Shown: piece by piece, positions 1 to 8,738 of the stretch | Layout of the letters: the number at the start of each line of letters is the position of its first letter | How positions within the stretch are numbered: position 1 is the first letter of the stretch | IMG/VR virus record: IMGVR_UViG_3300005613_000170 | Span: 1-39,805 of that record | Direction: 5' to 3' (one strand) | DNA from: a virus | DNA: 39,805 nucleotides | Notes under the pieces: model-generated | What the model was told of the DNA's origin: nothing | Seen by the model: the letters and a program-made list of their open reading frames with translations, nothing else | Databases searched by the model: none | Position numbers and translations under genes: made by a program

Positions 1-51
1 TGTGCGGTCGCGATCGCTTCCGTGTGGCTCCACAAAATTGGGGGTTGCATC

Positions 52-531
52 GTGGTAAAGGGCCGTAAACCGCTTTCTAACGCCACCAAAGAGGCTTCGG
101 GGGCATTTGCCAAGAACCCACAGCGACGCAACGCAGAAGAGCCGAAACCGAAGTTAGGCAGGCCAAGGATTCCCGATGCCGTCGAAGACGATCCGGTTGC
201 CAAGTCCCGATGGCACTGGGTTTGTGACCAACTCGAATCAATGAACTTGCTAGCCGTGACCGATCAGGGGCTAATTGCAGGCTATTGCCTTGATTACTCG
301 ATGATGCTGGCCCTGTGGGATGTCATTAAGGGCGGCCAGGTTTCGGACATGGACGAAAAAGGGCGGACCAAACTCAAGCCCGAGGCCAATCAGTTTCACA
401 CCTATTCCGACCGAATCTTAAAGCGTGAAGCGGAACTGGGCCTAACCCCATCGAGCCGATCGAGACTCAAGGCACCACAGACGGAAGAAGAGGACGAATT
501 TGCCCAGTGGCTAGCGAGGTCGACAAGTTGA
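52..531 (+). CDS. terS: Terminase small subunit, P27-like
   Basis: Probable DNA-recognition subunit of the packaging motor (159 aa). The N-terminus is basic and opens with KGRKPL, followed by a Pro/Lys linker with GRPRIPD, then a helical region with a WHWVCDQLE segment and an aromatic/Met-rich helix. This order is typical of the P27 family small terminases that precede HK97-like large subunits. I chose GTG at 52 because a GGGGG tract lies just upstream and family members start with this KGRKPL block; the frame is open to the left edge, so GTG at 22 is an alternative. The 3' end overlaps terL by 25 bases, which suggests coupled translation. Confidence 0.85.
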   Translation: MVKGRKPLSNATKEASGAFAKNPQRRNAEEPKPKLGRPRIPDAVEDDPVAKSRWHWVCDQLESMNLLAVTDQGLIAGYCLDYSMMLALWDVIKGGQVSDMDEKGRTKLKPEANQFHTYSDRILKREAELGLTPSSRSRLKAPQTEEEDEFAQWLARSTS

Positions 532-2228
532 TCGCAAGCGGAATCCCGCTACGAGTCGAGGACTACTGCCAAGCTGTCGAAGACGGTTCGATCGTTGCGT
601 GCGATCGCGTAAAGGATGCGGTGTTACGCTTTCGGCTGGACATGAAGCGGCAATCGTCGCAAGACTTCCCGTATTACTTCGATCCGGTCAAGGCCACTTC
701 AGTTTGCGAATTTTTCCCGCTCATCCTTCGTCACTCGATCGGCGAATATGCCGGCAAGCCACTGACGCTTGAGGACTGGCAGTTATTCGGGCTATCGAAC
801 ATTTTCGGATGGCGGCGCGACGAGGATCGAACCAGGCGATTCCGCAAAGTCTATTGGTCGATGGCACGCAAGAATGGCAAGACGACCTTTGTTGCGGGTC
901 TTTGCCACTACCTAGCAATGGCCGACATCGACCCGAGGACGGGTAAGCCCGAAGCTATTGGGCAGATTCTTTTGACGGCAACGAAAAAAGAGCAGGCAGA
1001 AATAGCCTACGGCGAATGCGAACGCATGGTCAACCAATCGTCAATGATGAAGAGACGGACCGACATCAAAAACGAAACGATAACCTACGAGCACAATCAA
1101 TCGTATATTCGCAAGGTGTCTTCCGATAAGCCTTTTGACGGGCTGAATCCTCACGGCGTGGTAATGGATGAGCTTCACGCATGGGGCCAGCACCACCGAA
1201 AATTCTACGACACGATGGTCACGGGCGGAGCTTCACGATCCCAACCGCTCCATATCATCATAACGACGGCGGGCGATGATAAGTCACAATTGTGGCTCGA
1301 AGAATACGACTACGCGGTCAATGTAGTCTCAGGCATCCACAAAGACGAAACGCTATTTGCTTTGATCTACGAACTAGACAAGGACGACGACTTTGAGGAC
1401 GAAAGCACCTGGCTAAAATCCAACCCGAATTTAGGCGTTTCGGTCAAGGCTGAATACCTTCGGGAGCAAGTCAATAAATTTCGCCATACCGCAATCGGGC
1501 GAAACCTACTTGATCGGTTCCACGGCAACCGAATTGTTTCATCGATCGAGAAAGCCTTCGACCTTGAGGACTTTGAGAAGTGTGTTAAGCCTTACTCGGA
1601 TTGGTCCCAGGCTGACGGCTACGGGGCCGGTATTGACCTTGGAGCACGCGACGACTTGGCAGCTTACGCTACTTGTGCCAGATTCCCAATTGACACCGAC
1701 GACAAAGGAAAGACCGTCTATCGATACGAAATCCGAACCAAGGCTTACATTGCATCGAACAGTAACCGCGACCTTACGGCGATGCCATTTTCGCAGTTCA
1801 TTTTCGACGAGGAAATAATCAAGGCTGACTACCCGATTGAAGAACTAACCGAATCACTACTAGCCGACCTTGAAGCTAACGACATCGGTGCAGCGGCTTA
1901 CGATCCGTACAACGGGCAGCAACTCGGAGAGAAGTTGACTAAGGCAGGCGTAACAGCGGCCCGGATGGCGCAGAACCAAGCCAACTTCAACGAGGCAATC
2001 CGCGACTTTATTGACCTGATGAAAAACGGGCGGCTAGTATTTGCCGATTCAAAACTACTGCGTTGGTGCGCGAATAACGCTATAATCTGCAAGGATCGCC
2101 AAGATCGGTGGATGTTCGATAAAGCGAAAAGCAAAGACAAGATTGACCCAATCGTTGCAGCAGTAATGGCCTATAGGATCGCAAGCCTACAGCCTGAGCG
2201 GTCTACCGGGAAACTTTACGTCATTTAA
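507..2228 (+). CDS. terL: Terminase large subunit (ATPase/nuclease)
   Basis: Motor and nuclease that packages DNA into the prohead (573 aa, normal length for the HK97-like Terminase_1 family). The Walker A-type motif ARKNGKTT lies at about residues 120-127, Walker B with the catalytic acidic pair (VVMDE) at 218-222, and an ITTAG segment near 251-255 fits the ATPase coupling motif. The C-terminal RNase H-like nuclease shows acidic residues at D377 (GIDLGARDD), D466 (AAYDPYNG) and D547 (KIDPIVA). The GTG start lies inside terS and has a purine-rich GAAGAAGAGG upstream. A portal gene follows 11 bases later. Confidence 0.96.
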   Translation: MASEVDKLIASGIPLRVEDYCQAVEDGSIVACDRVKDAVLRFRLDMKRQSSQDFPYYFDPVKATSVCEFFPLILRHSIGEYAGKPLTLEDWQLFGLSNIFGWRRDEDRTRRFRKVYWSMARKNGKTTFVAGLCHYLAMADIDPRTGKPEAIGQILLTATKKEQAEIAYGECERMVNQSSMMKRRTDIKNETITYEHNQSYIRKVSSDKPFDGLNPHGVVMDELHAWGQHHRKFYDTMVTGGASRSQPLHIIITTAGDDKSQLWLEEYDYAVNVVSGIHKDETLFALIYELDKDDDFEDESTWLKSNPNLGVSVKAEYLREQVNKFRHTAIGRNLLDRFHGNRIVSSIEKAFDLEDFEKCVKPYSDWSQADGYGAGIDLGARDDLAAYATCARFPIDTDDKGKTVYRYEIRTKAYIASNSNRDLTAMPFSQFIFDEEIIKADYPIEELTESLLADLEANDIGAAAYDPYNGQQLGEKLTKAGVTAARMAQNQANFNEAIRDFIDLMKNGRLVFADSKLLRWCANNAIICKDRQDRWMFDKAKSKDKIDPIVAAVMAYRIASLQPERSTGKLYVI

Positions 2229-2239
2229 GGGGTGAGTGA

Positions 2240-3823
2240 ATGGACATGCTTTCTCGATTGGTTCAGTGGGCTGGTTTCAACTGGGATGTTAATCCGGCCA
2301 GGGTTGGAATCAAGGACGCTATGGGCATCCCTCCAGCGTTCTTCGCGCACAACAAGCTGACCGGGGATTTTGCGAGATTGCCCATCGACGTTAAGCGGGT
2401 TGTAGGCGAAGGATCGAAAAACGATTTGACGCATGACGGCTACAGGCTACTCAGAGAGCAACCAAACAAGATTCAAAGCCCCACGGTTTTTAAGCAGCAG
2501 ATTTTAAGTCATGCGATTATGAAGGGTAACGGCAGGGCGGCAATCATCCGCAACGGCGACGGCATCGATGAGCTTATCCCTATGATGCCAGAGCAAACCT
2601 GGACAGTGATTCACGAGGGCGAAAAATACCATGCCTACAAGCCTGAAGACCAGACTAGGACCGAGCTATTTGATACTTTCGACACTGACAAGAACGGGTA
2701 TTTGGTCTATCACGATGAAGACGTATTGCACCTGAGTGGCTTTTCTTGGAACGGCATCGACGGGCTAGGCTTGCTAGATTTGGCGAATATCATTTTCAGC
2801 ACCTCCAAAGAGGCAGGCAGGTTTCAAAACCAGCAAATTGCCAAGGGGTTTCGCGGCAAGCTGTTTCTTGAAGCTCCTCAAGGAGCGTACCGCAAGGATG
2901 AAGACGCTAAAGCGTTTATCGATGGCTTTAACGCAGCGGAAGCGGGCAGCGAGAACGCAGGTAAGGCAGGCTTACTACGCGAAGGCGTAAAGGCTAACGC
3001 GGTGTCGATGAACAACAACGACGCTCAATTCGTTGAGCTTCAAAAGTTCAATCGCCAGGATATCGGGATGCTCTTCGGGCTGGAGGGAATGCCGGGCGAT
3101 GGCGAGACGGATTCCTATAGCTCCAGGGAGCAGACGCAGATTGCCTACCTTCAGTGCCTCGATCGATGGCTGGTCCAGTTCGAGGAGCAATGCGATATGA
3201 AACTCCGAACGCCGACCGAAAAGCGACTTCGCAAGGTCTATTTCAAATTCAACACGGGGGCGATTCTCAGAACGGCACTAAAGGAAACCATCGACGCATT
3301 CTCAATCGCTATTTCGTCGCGAATCATGAACCCGAACGAATGCCGATCAAAGCTAGACTTGAACCCCTACGCGGGGGGCGATGAGTTTATCAACCCGAAT
3401 ATCCAATCGGCTGGGGGCAGCAAGGGCGATTCTAGCGACGATGAAGACCCAAGCGACGATCAAGACGAAGACGACAGTGAAGGCGACACGCAAACCCAGG
3501 CTAGGAACGCTAGGGCGGTCGATGAGACGCTACGGAGCCTAATCCGAACTGAGGCCAACAACGCGACCAACGCGGCTGGAAAGGCACAATTTGTGGCCTG
3601 GATTGGCAAGAACTACCCCAAGTGGGAGGCTAAACTAGCGGACAAGATCGAAGCAATCGGACTCGACCGGGATTTAGCTCGGGTCCATTGCCAGGAATCG
3701 ACGCGGCAGCTAGCAGAACTTGCGGCCAAACATGGGCCGAAAGACCTACGAACTGCGGTAGAAAACACGGTTAAAGGCTGGGAAAACAGGCTATTTGCTT
3801 TGAAAGGGCAGAAGAATGATTGA
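2240..3823 (+). CDS. Portal protein, HK97 family
   Basis: Dodecameric portal at the unique head vertex, through which DNA passes (527 aa). The middle carries typical HK97-portal features: a GNGRAAIIRN strand, a DVLHLSGFSWNGIDG segment and the clip region, followed by DIGMLFGLEG and a YSSREQTQ motif near residue 300. Residues about 395-415 form a very acidic Asp/Glu/Ser linker, and a helical tail of about 100 residues follows. The linker plus tail is longer than in minimal portals and may be a scaffold-like extension. AAGGGGTGAG upstream is a good ribosome site. It overlaps the protease gene by 8 bases. Confidence 0.94.
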   Translation: MDMLSRLVQWAGFNWDVNPARVGIKDAMGIPPAFFAHNKLTGDFARLPIDVKRVVGEGSKNDLTHDGYRLLREQPNKIQSPTVFKQQILSHAIMKGNGRAAIIRNGDGIDELIPMMPEQTWTVIHEGEKYHAYKPEDQTRTELFDTFDTDKNGYLVYHDEDVLHLSGFSWNGIDGLGLLDLANIIFSTSKEAGRFQNQQIAKGFRGKLFLEAPQGAYRKDEDAKAFIDGFNAAEAGSENAGKAGLLREGVKANAVSMNNNDAQFVELQKFNRQDIGMLFGLEGMPGDGETDSYSSREQTQIAYLQCLDRWLVQFEEQCDMKLRTPTEKRLRKVYFKFNTGAILRTALKETIDAFSIAISSRIMNPNECRSKLDLNPYAGGDEFINPNIQSAGGSKGDSSDDEDPSDDQDEDDSEGDTQTQARNARAVDETLRSLIRTEANNATNAAGKAQFVAWIGKNYPKWEAKLADKIEAIGLDRDLARVHCQESTRQLAELAAKHGPKDLRTAVENTVKGWENRLFALKGQKND

Positions 3824-4445
3824 GATTCACAACGAAACCAACGAAATCATTTTAAGCGGGGTTGTCGGTGACGGATGGGGCGACGATCCGATCACCAAGG
3901 GCGGGGTGCGGAAGGCTCTAAAGTCTTTCGGCGATGGCCCTATTACGGTTCGGATCAACTCCCCAGGAGGCGCGGCCGATGAGGGGATCGACATCTTCAA
4001 CATCCTCAGAGACTACCCGGGGGAAGTGACTACGATCAACGACAGCCTAGCAGCATCGGCTGCTAGCGTCATTTTCCTGGCAGGATCCAAGCGGCTCATG
4101 AACGACGGATCTAGGGTAATGATTCATCGAGCGATGAGCATTGCATTTGGCAACCAGGAAGAGATCCGCAAGACGCTGCAGGCTCTTGAGTCTTACGACG
4201 CTTCGCTATTGGACATCTACAGCCAATACTTGACCGACGACAAAGCAGCAATCGAGGCCATGCTATCGGCAGAGACCTGGTTCGGTGTCGATGAGGCGAT
4301 TGCAGCCGGACTTGCGACGGCTCGATATGGCAAGGATACCGACAAGAAGAAAAAGAAAATGACCTCGCAATTCGACCAAGCGAAATCGAATTTGCTTCGC
4401 TCGAAGATGGCTCAGTTTACGCGGGGTCTTGACTCCGCGAAATAG
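3816..4445 (+). CDS. ClpP-like prohead maturation protease
   Basis: Serine protease that would cleave the capsid delta domain during head maturation (209 aa). ClpP-type signatures are clear: the oxyanion segment RINSPGG (residues 46-52), the nucleophile in SLAASAAS (Ser81) and the histidine in VMIHRA (His104). An Asp in the following helical region may complete the triad. The C-terminal 35 residues are Lys-rich and probably outside the fold. It sits between portal and capsid, the standard HK97-type order. Confidence 0.93.
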   Translation: MIEIHNETNEIILSGVVGDGWGDDPITKGGVRKALKSFGDGPITVRINSPGGAADEGIDIFNILRDYPGEVTTINDSLAASAASVIFLAGSKRLMNDGSRVMIHRAMSIAFGNQEEIRKTLQALESYDASLLDIYSQYLTDDKAAIEAMLSAETWFGVDEAIAAGLATARYGKDTDKKKKKMTSQFDQAKSNLLRSKMAQFTRGLDSAK

Positions 4446-4534
4446 CCATGCTAAGGTTTTAGAGCCTGAGCGAAAGTCTCACGCAACTTGCAACTGATTA
4501 GCGGCAAGACGATCACGGTTCAATTTTTTGTCCC

Positions 4535-4573
4535 GTGGCAGTCATGCCGCTACTTTGGTTTACCGACTGCCAC
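4535..4573 (+). promoter_or_regulatory. Hairpin in the capsid gene leader
   Basis: The 149-base gap between protease and capsid genes contains a perfect 9-bp inverted repeat: GTGGCAGTC at 4535-4543 pairs with GACTGCCAC at 4565-4573 around a 21-base loop, ending 8 bases before the AGGAG ribosome site. There is no U-tract after it, so it is more likely an mRNA processing or stability element for the capsid message than a terminator. I see no convincing promoter in this gap. Confidence 0.55.
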
Positions 4574-4594
4574 AACTCACAGGAGCAGTCGGAA

Positions 4595-5914
4595 ATGAAA
4601 ACTAGCAAGCAATTGCAAGCAGAGATCGAAACTTTACAGGCCAAAGTGTCGGCTATTCAAGCGGTAGCACAGCAAGACAACCGCGACCTTTTGGCAGACG
4701 AGCAAACCGAGATCGATTCGATCGTCGGCGACGACAAGAACCCCGGCCAGATCGCCAATCTTGCCAAAGAGCGAGAGCGGGCCATTCGCATCGAGACAGC
4801 GGTAAGCAACTCGGCTCGACAGGCCCGAGAAACTCAAGGGCTCCAGGGCTCTGATATTCGCGTTCCATCGGCTCATCGCCGAGGATCGGTCAAGAATTTC
4901 ACAGGGCCAACCGCCGAGGCTGACGCCTACACTAGCGGTCAATTCTTCCTCGCGACGACCGGCAACGTAAAAGCGGTCCAGTGGTGCCGAGACAATGGCA
5001 TCCCGGTGCAAAACGCGATGGGCGAAAACGATGACCTAAAGGGCGGTGCTTTGGTGCCCCCTCAATTTGAGTCGGCGGTTATTCGGCTGGTCGAGGACTA
5101 CGGCGTATTTGCACGCTACGCACGCAATTACCCTATGACCTCCGATAGCGTGACCATCCCTCGTAGGCTCAGCGGCTTGACTGCTTACGCCATCGGGGAA
5201 TCGGCTGAATTTACGGCGTCCGATATGACCGTCAACCAAGTCAACCTGGTCGCTCGAAAGTTCGGCACGCTTACCCGCGTTAGCTCGGAGTTGTCTGAGG
5301 ATGCAATCATCTCCATTGCCGACATGCTGGTGACCGAGATCGCATATCAACACGCAGTCAAGCAAGACGCTTGCGGTTTCCTTGGCGATGGACTGCCGAC
5401 ATACGGCGGTATCGTCGGGCTTGCCAACGTGCTGGCGGCTGGATCGGTTGCAACAGCGGGAGCAGGGCTCAACACGGCAGCGACCTTGACCGTAGCAGTG
5501 TTCCAAGATGCGGTATCGAAGCTTCCGCAGTTCCCAGGTATTCGCCCAGTATGGTTTGTTCACTCGGCGGTTTACTGGAACGTCATGGCACGACTCCAGT
5601 ACGCTCTCGGTGGCAATACCGTCATGGATCTAGCCGGGGCTCCGGTTCAGCAATTTATGGGCTATCCAGTGGTATTCAGCCAGACGCTTCCGAGCACAAT
5701 CAGCGGCTCGACCAAGTTTGCGTATTTCGGCGACCTCTCGATGGCTTGCACGCTCGGCAATCGTCGATCCTTGACGATCAAATCCGATGCTTCGCGTTAC
5801 GTCGAATACGATCAGATCGGGGTATTCTCCAATCTCCGTTACGACATCAACGTCCACGAAATCGGCGATGCAAACGTCGCTGGTCCAATCGTCCAACTCA
5901 AGGCAGCAGCCTAA
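4595..5914 (+). CDS. Major capsid protein, HK97 fold
   Basis: Main shell protein (439 aa). The first 70-100 residues form a charged helical delta domain, expected to act as an internal scaffold and be cut off by the upstream protease. The HK97 core follows: a GGALVPPQFESAVIRL segment (N-arm/E-loop start), then VTIPRRLSGLTAYAIGESAEF-like strands, an ARKFGTLTRVSSEL segment and the closing YVEYDQIGVFSNLRYD region typical of the family. I chose ATG at 4595 because AGGAG lies 9 bases upstream; an in-frame GTG at 4535 would run through the leader hairpin and is less likely. Confidence 0.95.
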   Translation: MKTSKQLQAEIETLQAKVSAIQAVAQQDNRDLLADEQTEIDSIVGDDKNPGQIANLAKERERAIRIETAVSNSARQARETQGLQGSDIRVPSAHRRGSVKNFTGPTAEADAYTSGQFFLATTGNVKAVQWCRDNGIPVQNAMGENDDLKGGALVPPQFESAVIRLVEDYGVFARYARNYPMTSDSVTIPRRLSGLTAYAIGESAEFTASDMTVNQVNLVARKFGTLTRVSSELSEDAIISIADMLVTEIAYQHAVKQDACGFLGDGLPTYGGIVGLANVLAAGSVATAGAGLNTAATLTVAVFQDAVSKLPQFPGIRPVWFVHSAVYWNVMARLQYALGGNTVMDLAGAPVQQFMGYPVVFSQTLPSTISGSTKFAYFGDLSMACTLGNRRSLTIKSDASRYVEYDQIGVFSNLRYDINVHEIGDANVAGPIVQLKAAA

Positions 5915-5941
5915 TTTATCCAATAGAAAGAAGGTGACATT

Positions 5942-6400
5942 TTGAACGTACTTCAACAGTCGAAATTCGTGACGGCGATCAAGCCAGCGGCTATTCTCGA
6001 TAACGCATCAGCTACCGCTGACGTTATCGACTGTCGAGGGTTTGACTACGCAACGATCATCGTCCAACTTGGAGCGACCGACATTGCGTTGACGGCCCTC
6101 AAGGTTCAGAACAGCGCGACCAGCGGCGGATCTTATGCCGACATTACCGGTGCAACCTTCGCGGGCGGATCGGGCATGGGTGACGCAACCCTGGCCCTGC
6201 CATCGGCAACGGACGACGGCCAAACATGCGTCTTTCAGATCGACCTCCGAGGCAAGAATCCATTCCTCAAGCTTGTCGTCACTTTTGGCGATGGGACATC
6301 GGGCGGATTTGTTGCGGCGGTGGCTGTACTGAGCAAAGCCAAGATCGCTCCATCGACCTCGACCGGCGCAGCAGACGGCGACGTTTGCCGAGTGGTCTAG
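5942..6400 (+). CDS. Small head protein of unknown fold
   Basis: 152-aa protein directly after the capsid gene. It has a beta-rich pattern with many Gly/Ser/Thr residues, including a CRGFDYATIIVQLGATD strand pair and a GKNPFLKLVVTFGDG segment. Proteins with this kind of composition in this position are often decoration or head-stabilising proteins, but I do not recognise a family, so that role is inferred from position. The TTG start is supported by AGAAAGAAGGTGAC just upstream. The stop is followed at once by an overlapping small frame at 6400. Confidence 0.8.
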   Translation: MNVLQQSKFVTAIKPAAILDNASATADVIDCRGFDYATIIVQLGATDIALTALKVQNSATSGGSYADITGATFAGGSGMGDATLALPSATDDGQTCVFQIDLRGKNPFLKLVVTFGDGTSGGFVAAVAVLSKAKIAPSTSTGAADGDVCRVV

Positions 6401-6603
6401 TGGTAGTCGATCTACTTGAAATGTGGCAAGGCTTCCCAGTCGGCTATAGGCTGGAAAGCTTGCAGGACGGCGTAGCGTTAATCTTGATTCAAAGGGGAAT
6501 AGCACGTGCGATTGATACCGGAGATTGTGACCGGGCCGACAGCCGAGCCGATCACCCTAAGCGAAGCCAAGAAACAACTAGAAATCGCAAGCAGCGACAC
6601 TAG
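6400..6603 (+). CDS. Possible small overlapping head-tail region protein
   Basis: 67-aa frame starting GTG at 6400 (or ATG at 6421) in the gap between the head protein and the connector. Its first 40 residues contain FPVGYRLESLQDGVALIL followed by RGIAR, resembling the short 'GxxxxLxDGvAxxLvxRGiAr' proteins often found beside phage connector genes. The last 98 bases overlap the connector gene in another frame, and that part looks like shadow sequence. It fills an otherwise non-coding 105-base gap, the main reason to take it seriously. There is no strong ribosome site. Confidence 0.45.
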   Translation: MVVDLLEMWQGFPVGYRLESLQDGVALILIQRGIARAIDTGDCDRADSRADHPKRSQETTRNRKQRH

Positions 6604-7075
6604 CCATGATGTTCACATCGCGGCGTTCATTCAAGCAGCAAGGGAGCAGTGGGAGCACGATACCGATTCGGCAACGTGCTTTCGGACGCTTCGGATCAGG
6701 ATCCCAGCCTGGACCGATGGGCTGACCTTGCCGAGATCGCCGATTCACTCGATTACCTCGATTCAATACTTCGACGGCGGCAACACGCTGCAGACATTGC
6801 CATCGTCGATTTATCAACTCCATGTTGATCAGATCCGTATCGCCTATTTGCAGGTGTTACCAGGGACCACGGCCAGATGGGACGCCTGGTCGATCAATTA
6901 CCAATGCGGCTACTCTAGCGACGGGTCAAAGGTGCCAGCAGTTGCGAAATCCGCGATGCTCATGCTGATCGCTCACTACTTCGAGAACCGGGACATGCTG
7001 ATGTCCGAAGCGATGCAAACGATGCGACCTTACGAAATGCTTGTACGTCGATTCATGAGGAGTAGCTACCCATGA
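6506..7075 (+). CDS. Head-tail connector, phiE125 gp8-like
   Basis: Adaptor that docks under the portal (189 aa). The pattern fits the phiE125 gp8 family: ITLSEAKKQLEI near the N-terminus, an IAAFIQAAREQWE helix, then LTLPRSPIHSITSIQYFDG, a tryptophan strand WSINYQCGYS and the C-terminal helix LMLIAHYFENRD. The family normally lies between capsid and head-tail joining genes, as here. The GTG start has AAAGGGGAAT upstream. The end overlaps the next gene by 4 bases (ATGA). Confidence 0.88.
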   Translation: MRLIPEIVTGPTAEPITLSEAKKQLEIASSDTSHDVHIAAFIQAAREQWEHDTDSATCFRTLRIRIPAWTDGLTLPRSPIHSITSIQYFDGGNTLQTLPSSIYQLHVDQIRIAYLQVLPGTTARWDAWSINYQCGYSSDGSKVPAVAKSAMLMLIAHYFENRDMLMSEAMQTMRPYEMLVRRFMRSSYP

Positions 7076-7416
7076 GCGGCAGGCCAAGAGACCTTCGGCT
7101 AGGTGCGTTGCGACATCGATGCACCATTCAGCAGCCAACAGAGACCCAGGACGCAGCCGGGCAGCCTATCGTCACTTGGACCCCTTACGTCGTCGACGAG
7201 CCTTGCGAATGGCAACCAACCGGCGGCTTCGAGTCAATGCGCGGTCGTCAACTTGAGGCAGGGACAAGGGCAGTATTCCGCGTTAGGTATCGATCCGGTT
7301 ACACGGTAAAAATGCGGGTCTCCTTCGATGGCGAACAGTACGGAATCACGGCAATCAATCCGGTTGACGGGCTACGAAAATACATCCTTTTGGTATGCTC
7401 GGCGGTGGTATCTTGA
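7072..7416 (+). CDS. Head-tail joining protein (SPP1 gp16-like)
   Basis: Small barrel-like stopper/adaptor at the head-tail interface (114 aa). It starts with the hallmark LRLGALRHRCTIQQPTETQD strand pattern, then GQPIVTWTPY, an 'RYRSGYTVKMRVSFDG' segment and a closing YGITAINPVDGLRKYILL strand. These match the phage_H_T_join family (PF05521). It is translationally coupled to both neighbours (ATGA before, TTGA after). Confidence 0.88.
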   Translation: MSGRPRDLRLGALRHRCTIQQPTETQDAAGQPIVTWTPYVVDEPCEWQPTGGFESMRGRQLEAGTRAVFRVRYRSGYTVKMRVSFDGEQYGITAINPVDGLRKYILLVCSAVVS

Positions 7417-7997
7417 GCACGAAAATTGAAATCAATCACAAGCTCATCGAAGCAGTGTCGGACATCCCGGTATTGCTTCGCAATGGCCCATTGGGTCGAT
7501 GCCTCGGGGCGTTTGGCAGGCCGATCGCAAGGCGAGCAGGGACGCAAGCAAGATCGTCTAGGGAATCCGGCTCTCGGCGCAAATGGTCGAAAAGATTCAA
7601 GAATGCGGCAAACTTTCAAAACGATTCAAAGCAGCACTTTTCCCACAAGGTAGGCAAGAGCGGCGTGGTAGTTTGGATCGGTGCGACTTACCCGAAGGGC
7701 AACAAACAACAGTTCGTCATGCCGTCGAAAAAGGGCGATAGATACACTCGCTACCATTGGGGTAAGCCTGGGCAGACGATCGTATCAACCAGCCGTCGAG
7801 GCACGTCATATACCTACACTCGCGGGCAATCGCAAAACACGAAGGCCAACGCAGAAAAAAGAAACAATCCAACGATCGCCAGATTCCCGGTCCAAGAGCG
7901 GGCAACGGTCCGAGCCTTCGACCAAACGCGATCAACCGCCGAGGCTGAATTTTCGGCCCAACTTCAAAAGGAAATCAAGGAGCTTCGACTTGGCTAA
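7413..7997 (+). CDS. Tail completion protein, HK97 gp10 position
   Basis: 194-aa basic protein in the slot usually held by the HK97 gp10-like neck/tail completion protein. An N-terminal helix (IEINHKLIEAV) precedes a long Arg/Lys/Ser-rich middle with GVVVWIGATYPKGN and a helical C-terminus that fits the gp10 layout. Sequence similarity by eye is weak, so the call rests on order. TTG at 7413 overlaps the previous TGA (TTGA); ATG at 7395 is an in-frame alternative. The end overlaps the next start. Confidence 0.65.
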   Translation: MSTKIEINHKLIEAVSDIPVLLRNGPLGRCLGAFGRPIARRAGTQARSSRESGSRRKWSKRFKNAANFQNDSKQHFSHKVGKSGVVVWIGATYPKGNKQQFVMPSKKGDRYTRYHWGKPGQTIVSTSRRGTSYTYTRGQSQNTKANAEKRNNPTIARFPVQERATVRAFDQTRSTAEAEFSAQLQKEIKELRLG

Positions 7998-8316
7998 AAA
8001 CATTAAACTGACCGACAAGGTGACATTTGCAAGCGGTACGACATCGACTGGGCTAAAGCTCCAAGGGACCATCCCGCTAGCGATCGTCACTCCAGCGGGA
8101 TTAGCTAGCACCTCCGTCGCGTTTCAGTGCTCACTAGACGACGGGGCTACCTTTTTCGACCTCTACAACGGATCGTCGGCGTACTCGCTGACAGTAGCAG
8201 CTAGTCGGTACATCGCATTAAATCCCGACGTTTTTGAAGGCGTTCGAACAATTCGGATAATCGCAGGATCAAGCGAAACCGCCAAGGATATTTTCATCGT
8301 TAGCGGGGAGCGCTAA
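7990..8316 (+). CDS. Small beta-rich virion protein
   Basis: 108-aa protein between the gp10-like and DUF3168 genes. Many hydroxyl residues, an AFQCSLDDGATFFDLYNGS stretch and a VRTIRIIAGS ending give a jelly-roll-like strand pattern, resembling small structural proteins seen near head-tail joints. I do not recognise the exact family. The TTG start at 7990 is supported by AAGGAG at 7976-7981. The frame extends far upstream inside the previous gene, but that part is shadow. Confidence 0.7.
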   Translation: MAKNIKLTDKVTFASGTTSTGLKLQGTIPLAIVTPAGLASTSVAFQCSLDDGATFFDLYNGSSAYSLTVAASRYIALNPDVFEGVRTIRIIAGSSETAKDIFIVSGER

Positions 8317-8319
8317 ACC

Positions 8320-8736
8320 TTGTCGGCAATCGGCGAAGCAATACGAACCAAACTGCTTTCCTACGGGACAGTATCGGCATTGATCGGGCAGCGAATGTAT
8401 CCCGATGCAATGGTCGAGGGTGCGCAACTTCCGGCGGTTGTCTACTACGTCACATCGACACAGCGGGACCACATGCTAAGCGGCGTAGGCAAGTCGGCTC
8501 ACGCTCGATTTACCCTTGATTGCTACGCAACGACGCGAAGCACATGCAACGCGATCGAAAGAGCGATTCGCGAAACCGGAATTGATTCATTTAGGGGGAC
8601 CGTTAGCGGCTATGACCTCGATGGAGTCGATTTCGATTCCGGGGATGAATACATGCAAGAACCACCTACCGATGGCAGCCAAGAGCATCGGTACATTGTT
8701 AGTTTCGACCTCTTGGTTCACTATGGAGAGCCTTAA
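8320..8736 (+). CDS. Tail terminator/completion protein, DUF3168-like
   Basis: 138-aa protein that would cap the tail tube beneath the head. It has the DUF3168 (PF11367) layout: N-terminal helix, TVSALIGQRMYPDAMVEG, LPAVVYYVTST, a GVGKSAHARFTLDCYA strand and an AIERAIRETG helix before the final DGSQEHRYIVSFDLLVHY strand. TTG start with GGGGAG 11 bases upstream. It lies just before the tail tube gene, the normal place for this family. Confidence 0.85.
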   Translation: MSAIGEAIRTKLLSYGTVSALIGQRMYPDAMVEGAQLPAVVYYVTSTQRDHMLSGVGKSAHARFTLDCYATTRSTCNAIERAIRETGIDSFRGTVSGYDLDGVDFDSGDEYMQEPPTDGSQEHRYIVSFDLLVHYGEP

Positions 8737-8738
8737 CT

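Noticed and set aside
721-918. Minus-strand frame inside the large terminase gene
   Set aside because: Lies wholly within a certain gene on the other strand, with no family features or ribosome site; all other minus-strand frames in the window are the same kind of shadow.
4446-4534. Second hammerhead (CTGAGCGAAAG near 4467)
   Set aside because: It lacks the CUGANGA core and stem II, so the match is partial and by chance.
4535-4594. GTG at 4535 as the capsid start
   Set aside because: It would add 20 residues coded by the leader hairpin; the ATG at 4595 has a clear AGGAG and gives a normal delta domain start.
5371-5937. 188-residue frame overlapping the capsid gene
   Set aside because: Arg/Ser-rich composition with no fold pattern, a typical shadow of a gene in another frame.
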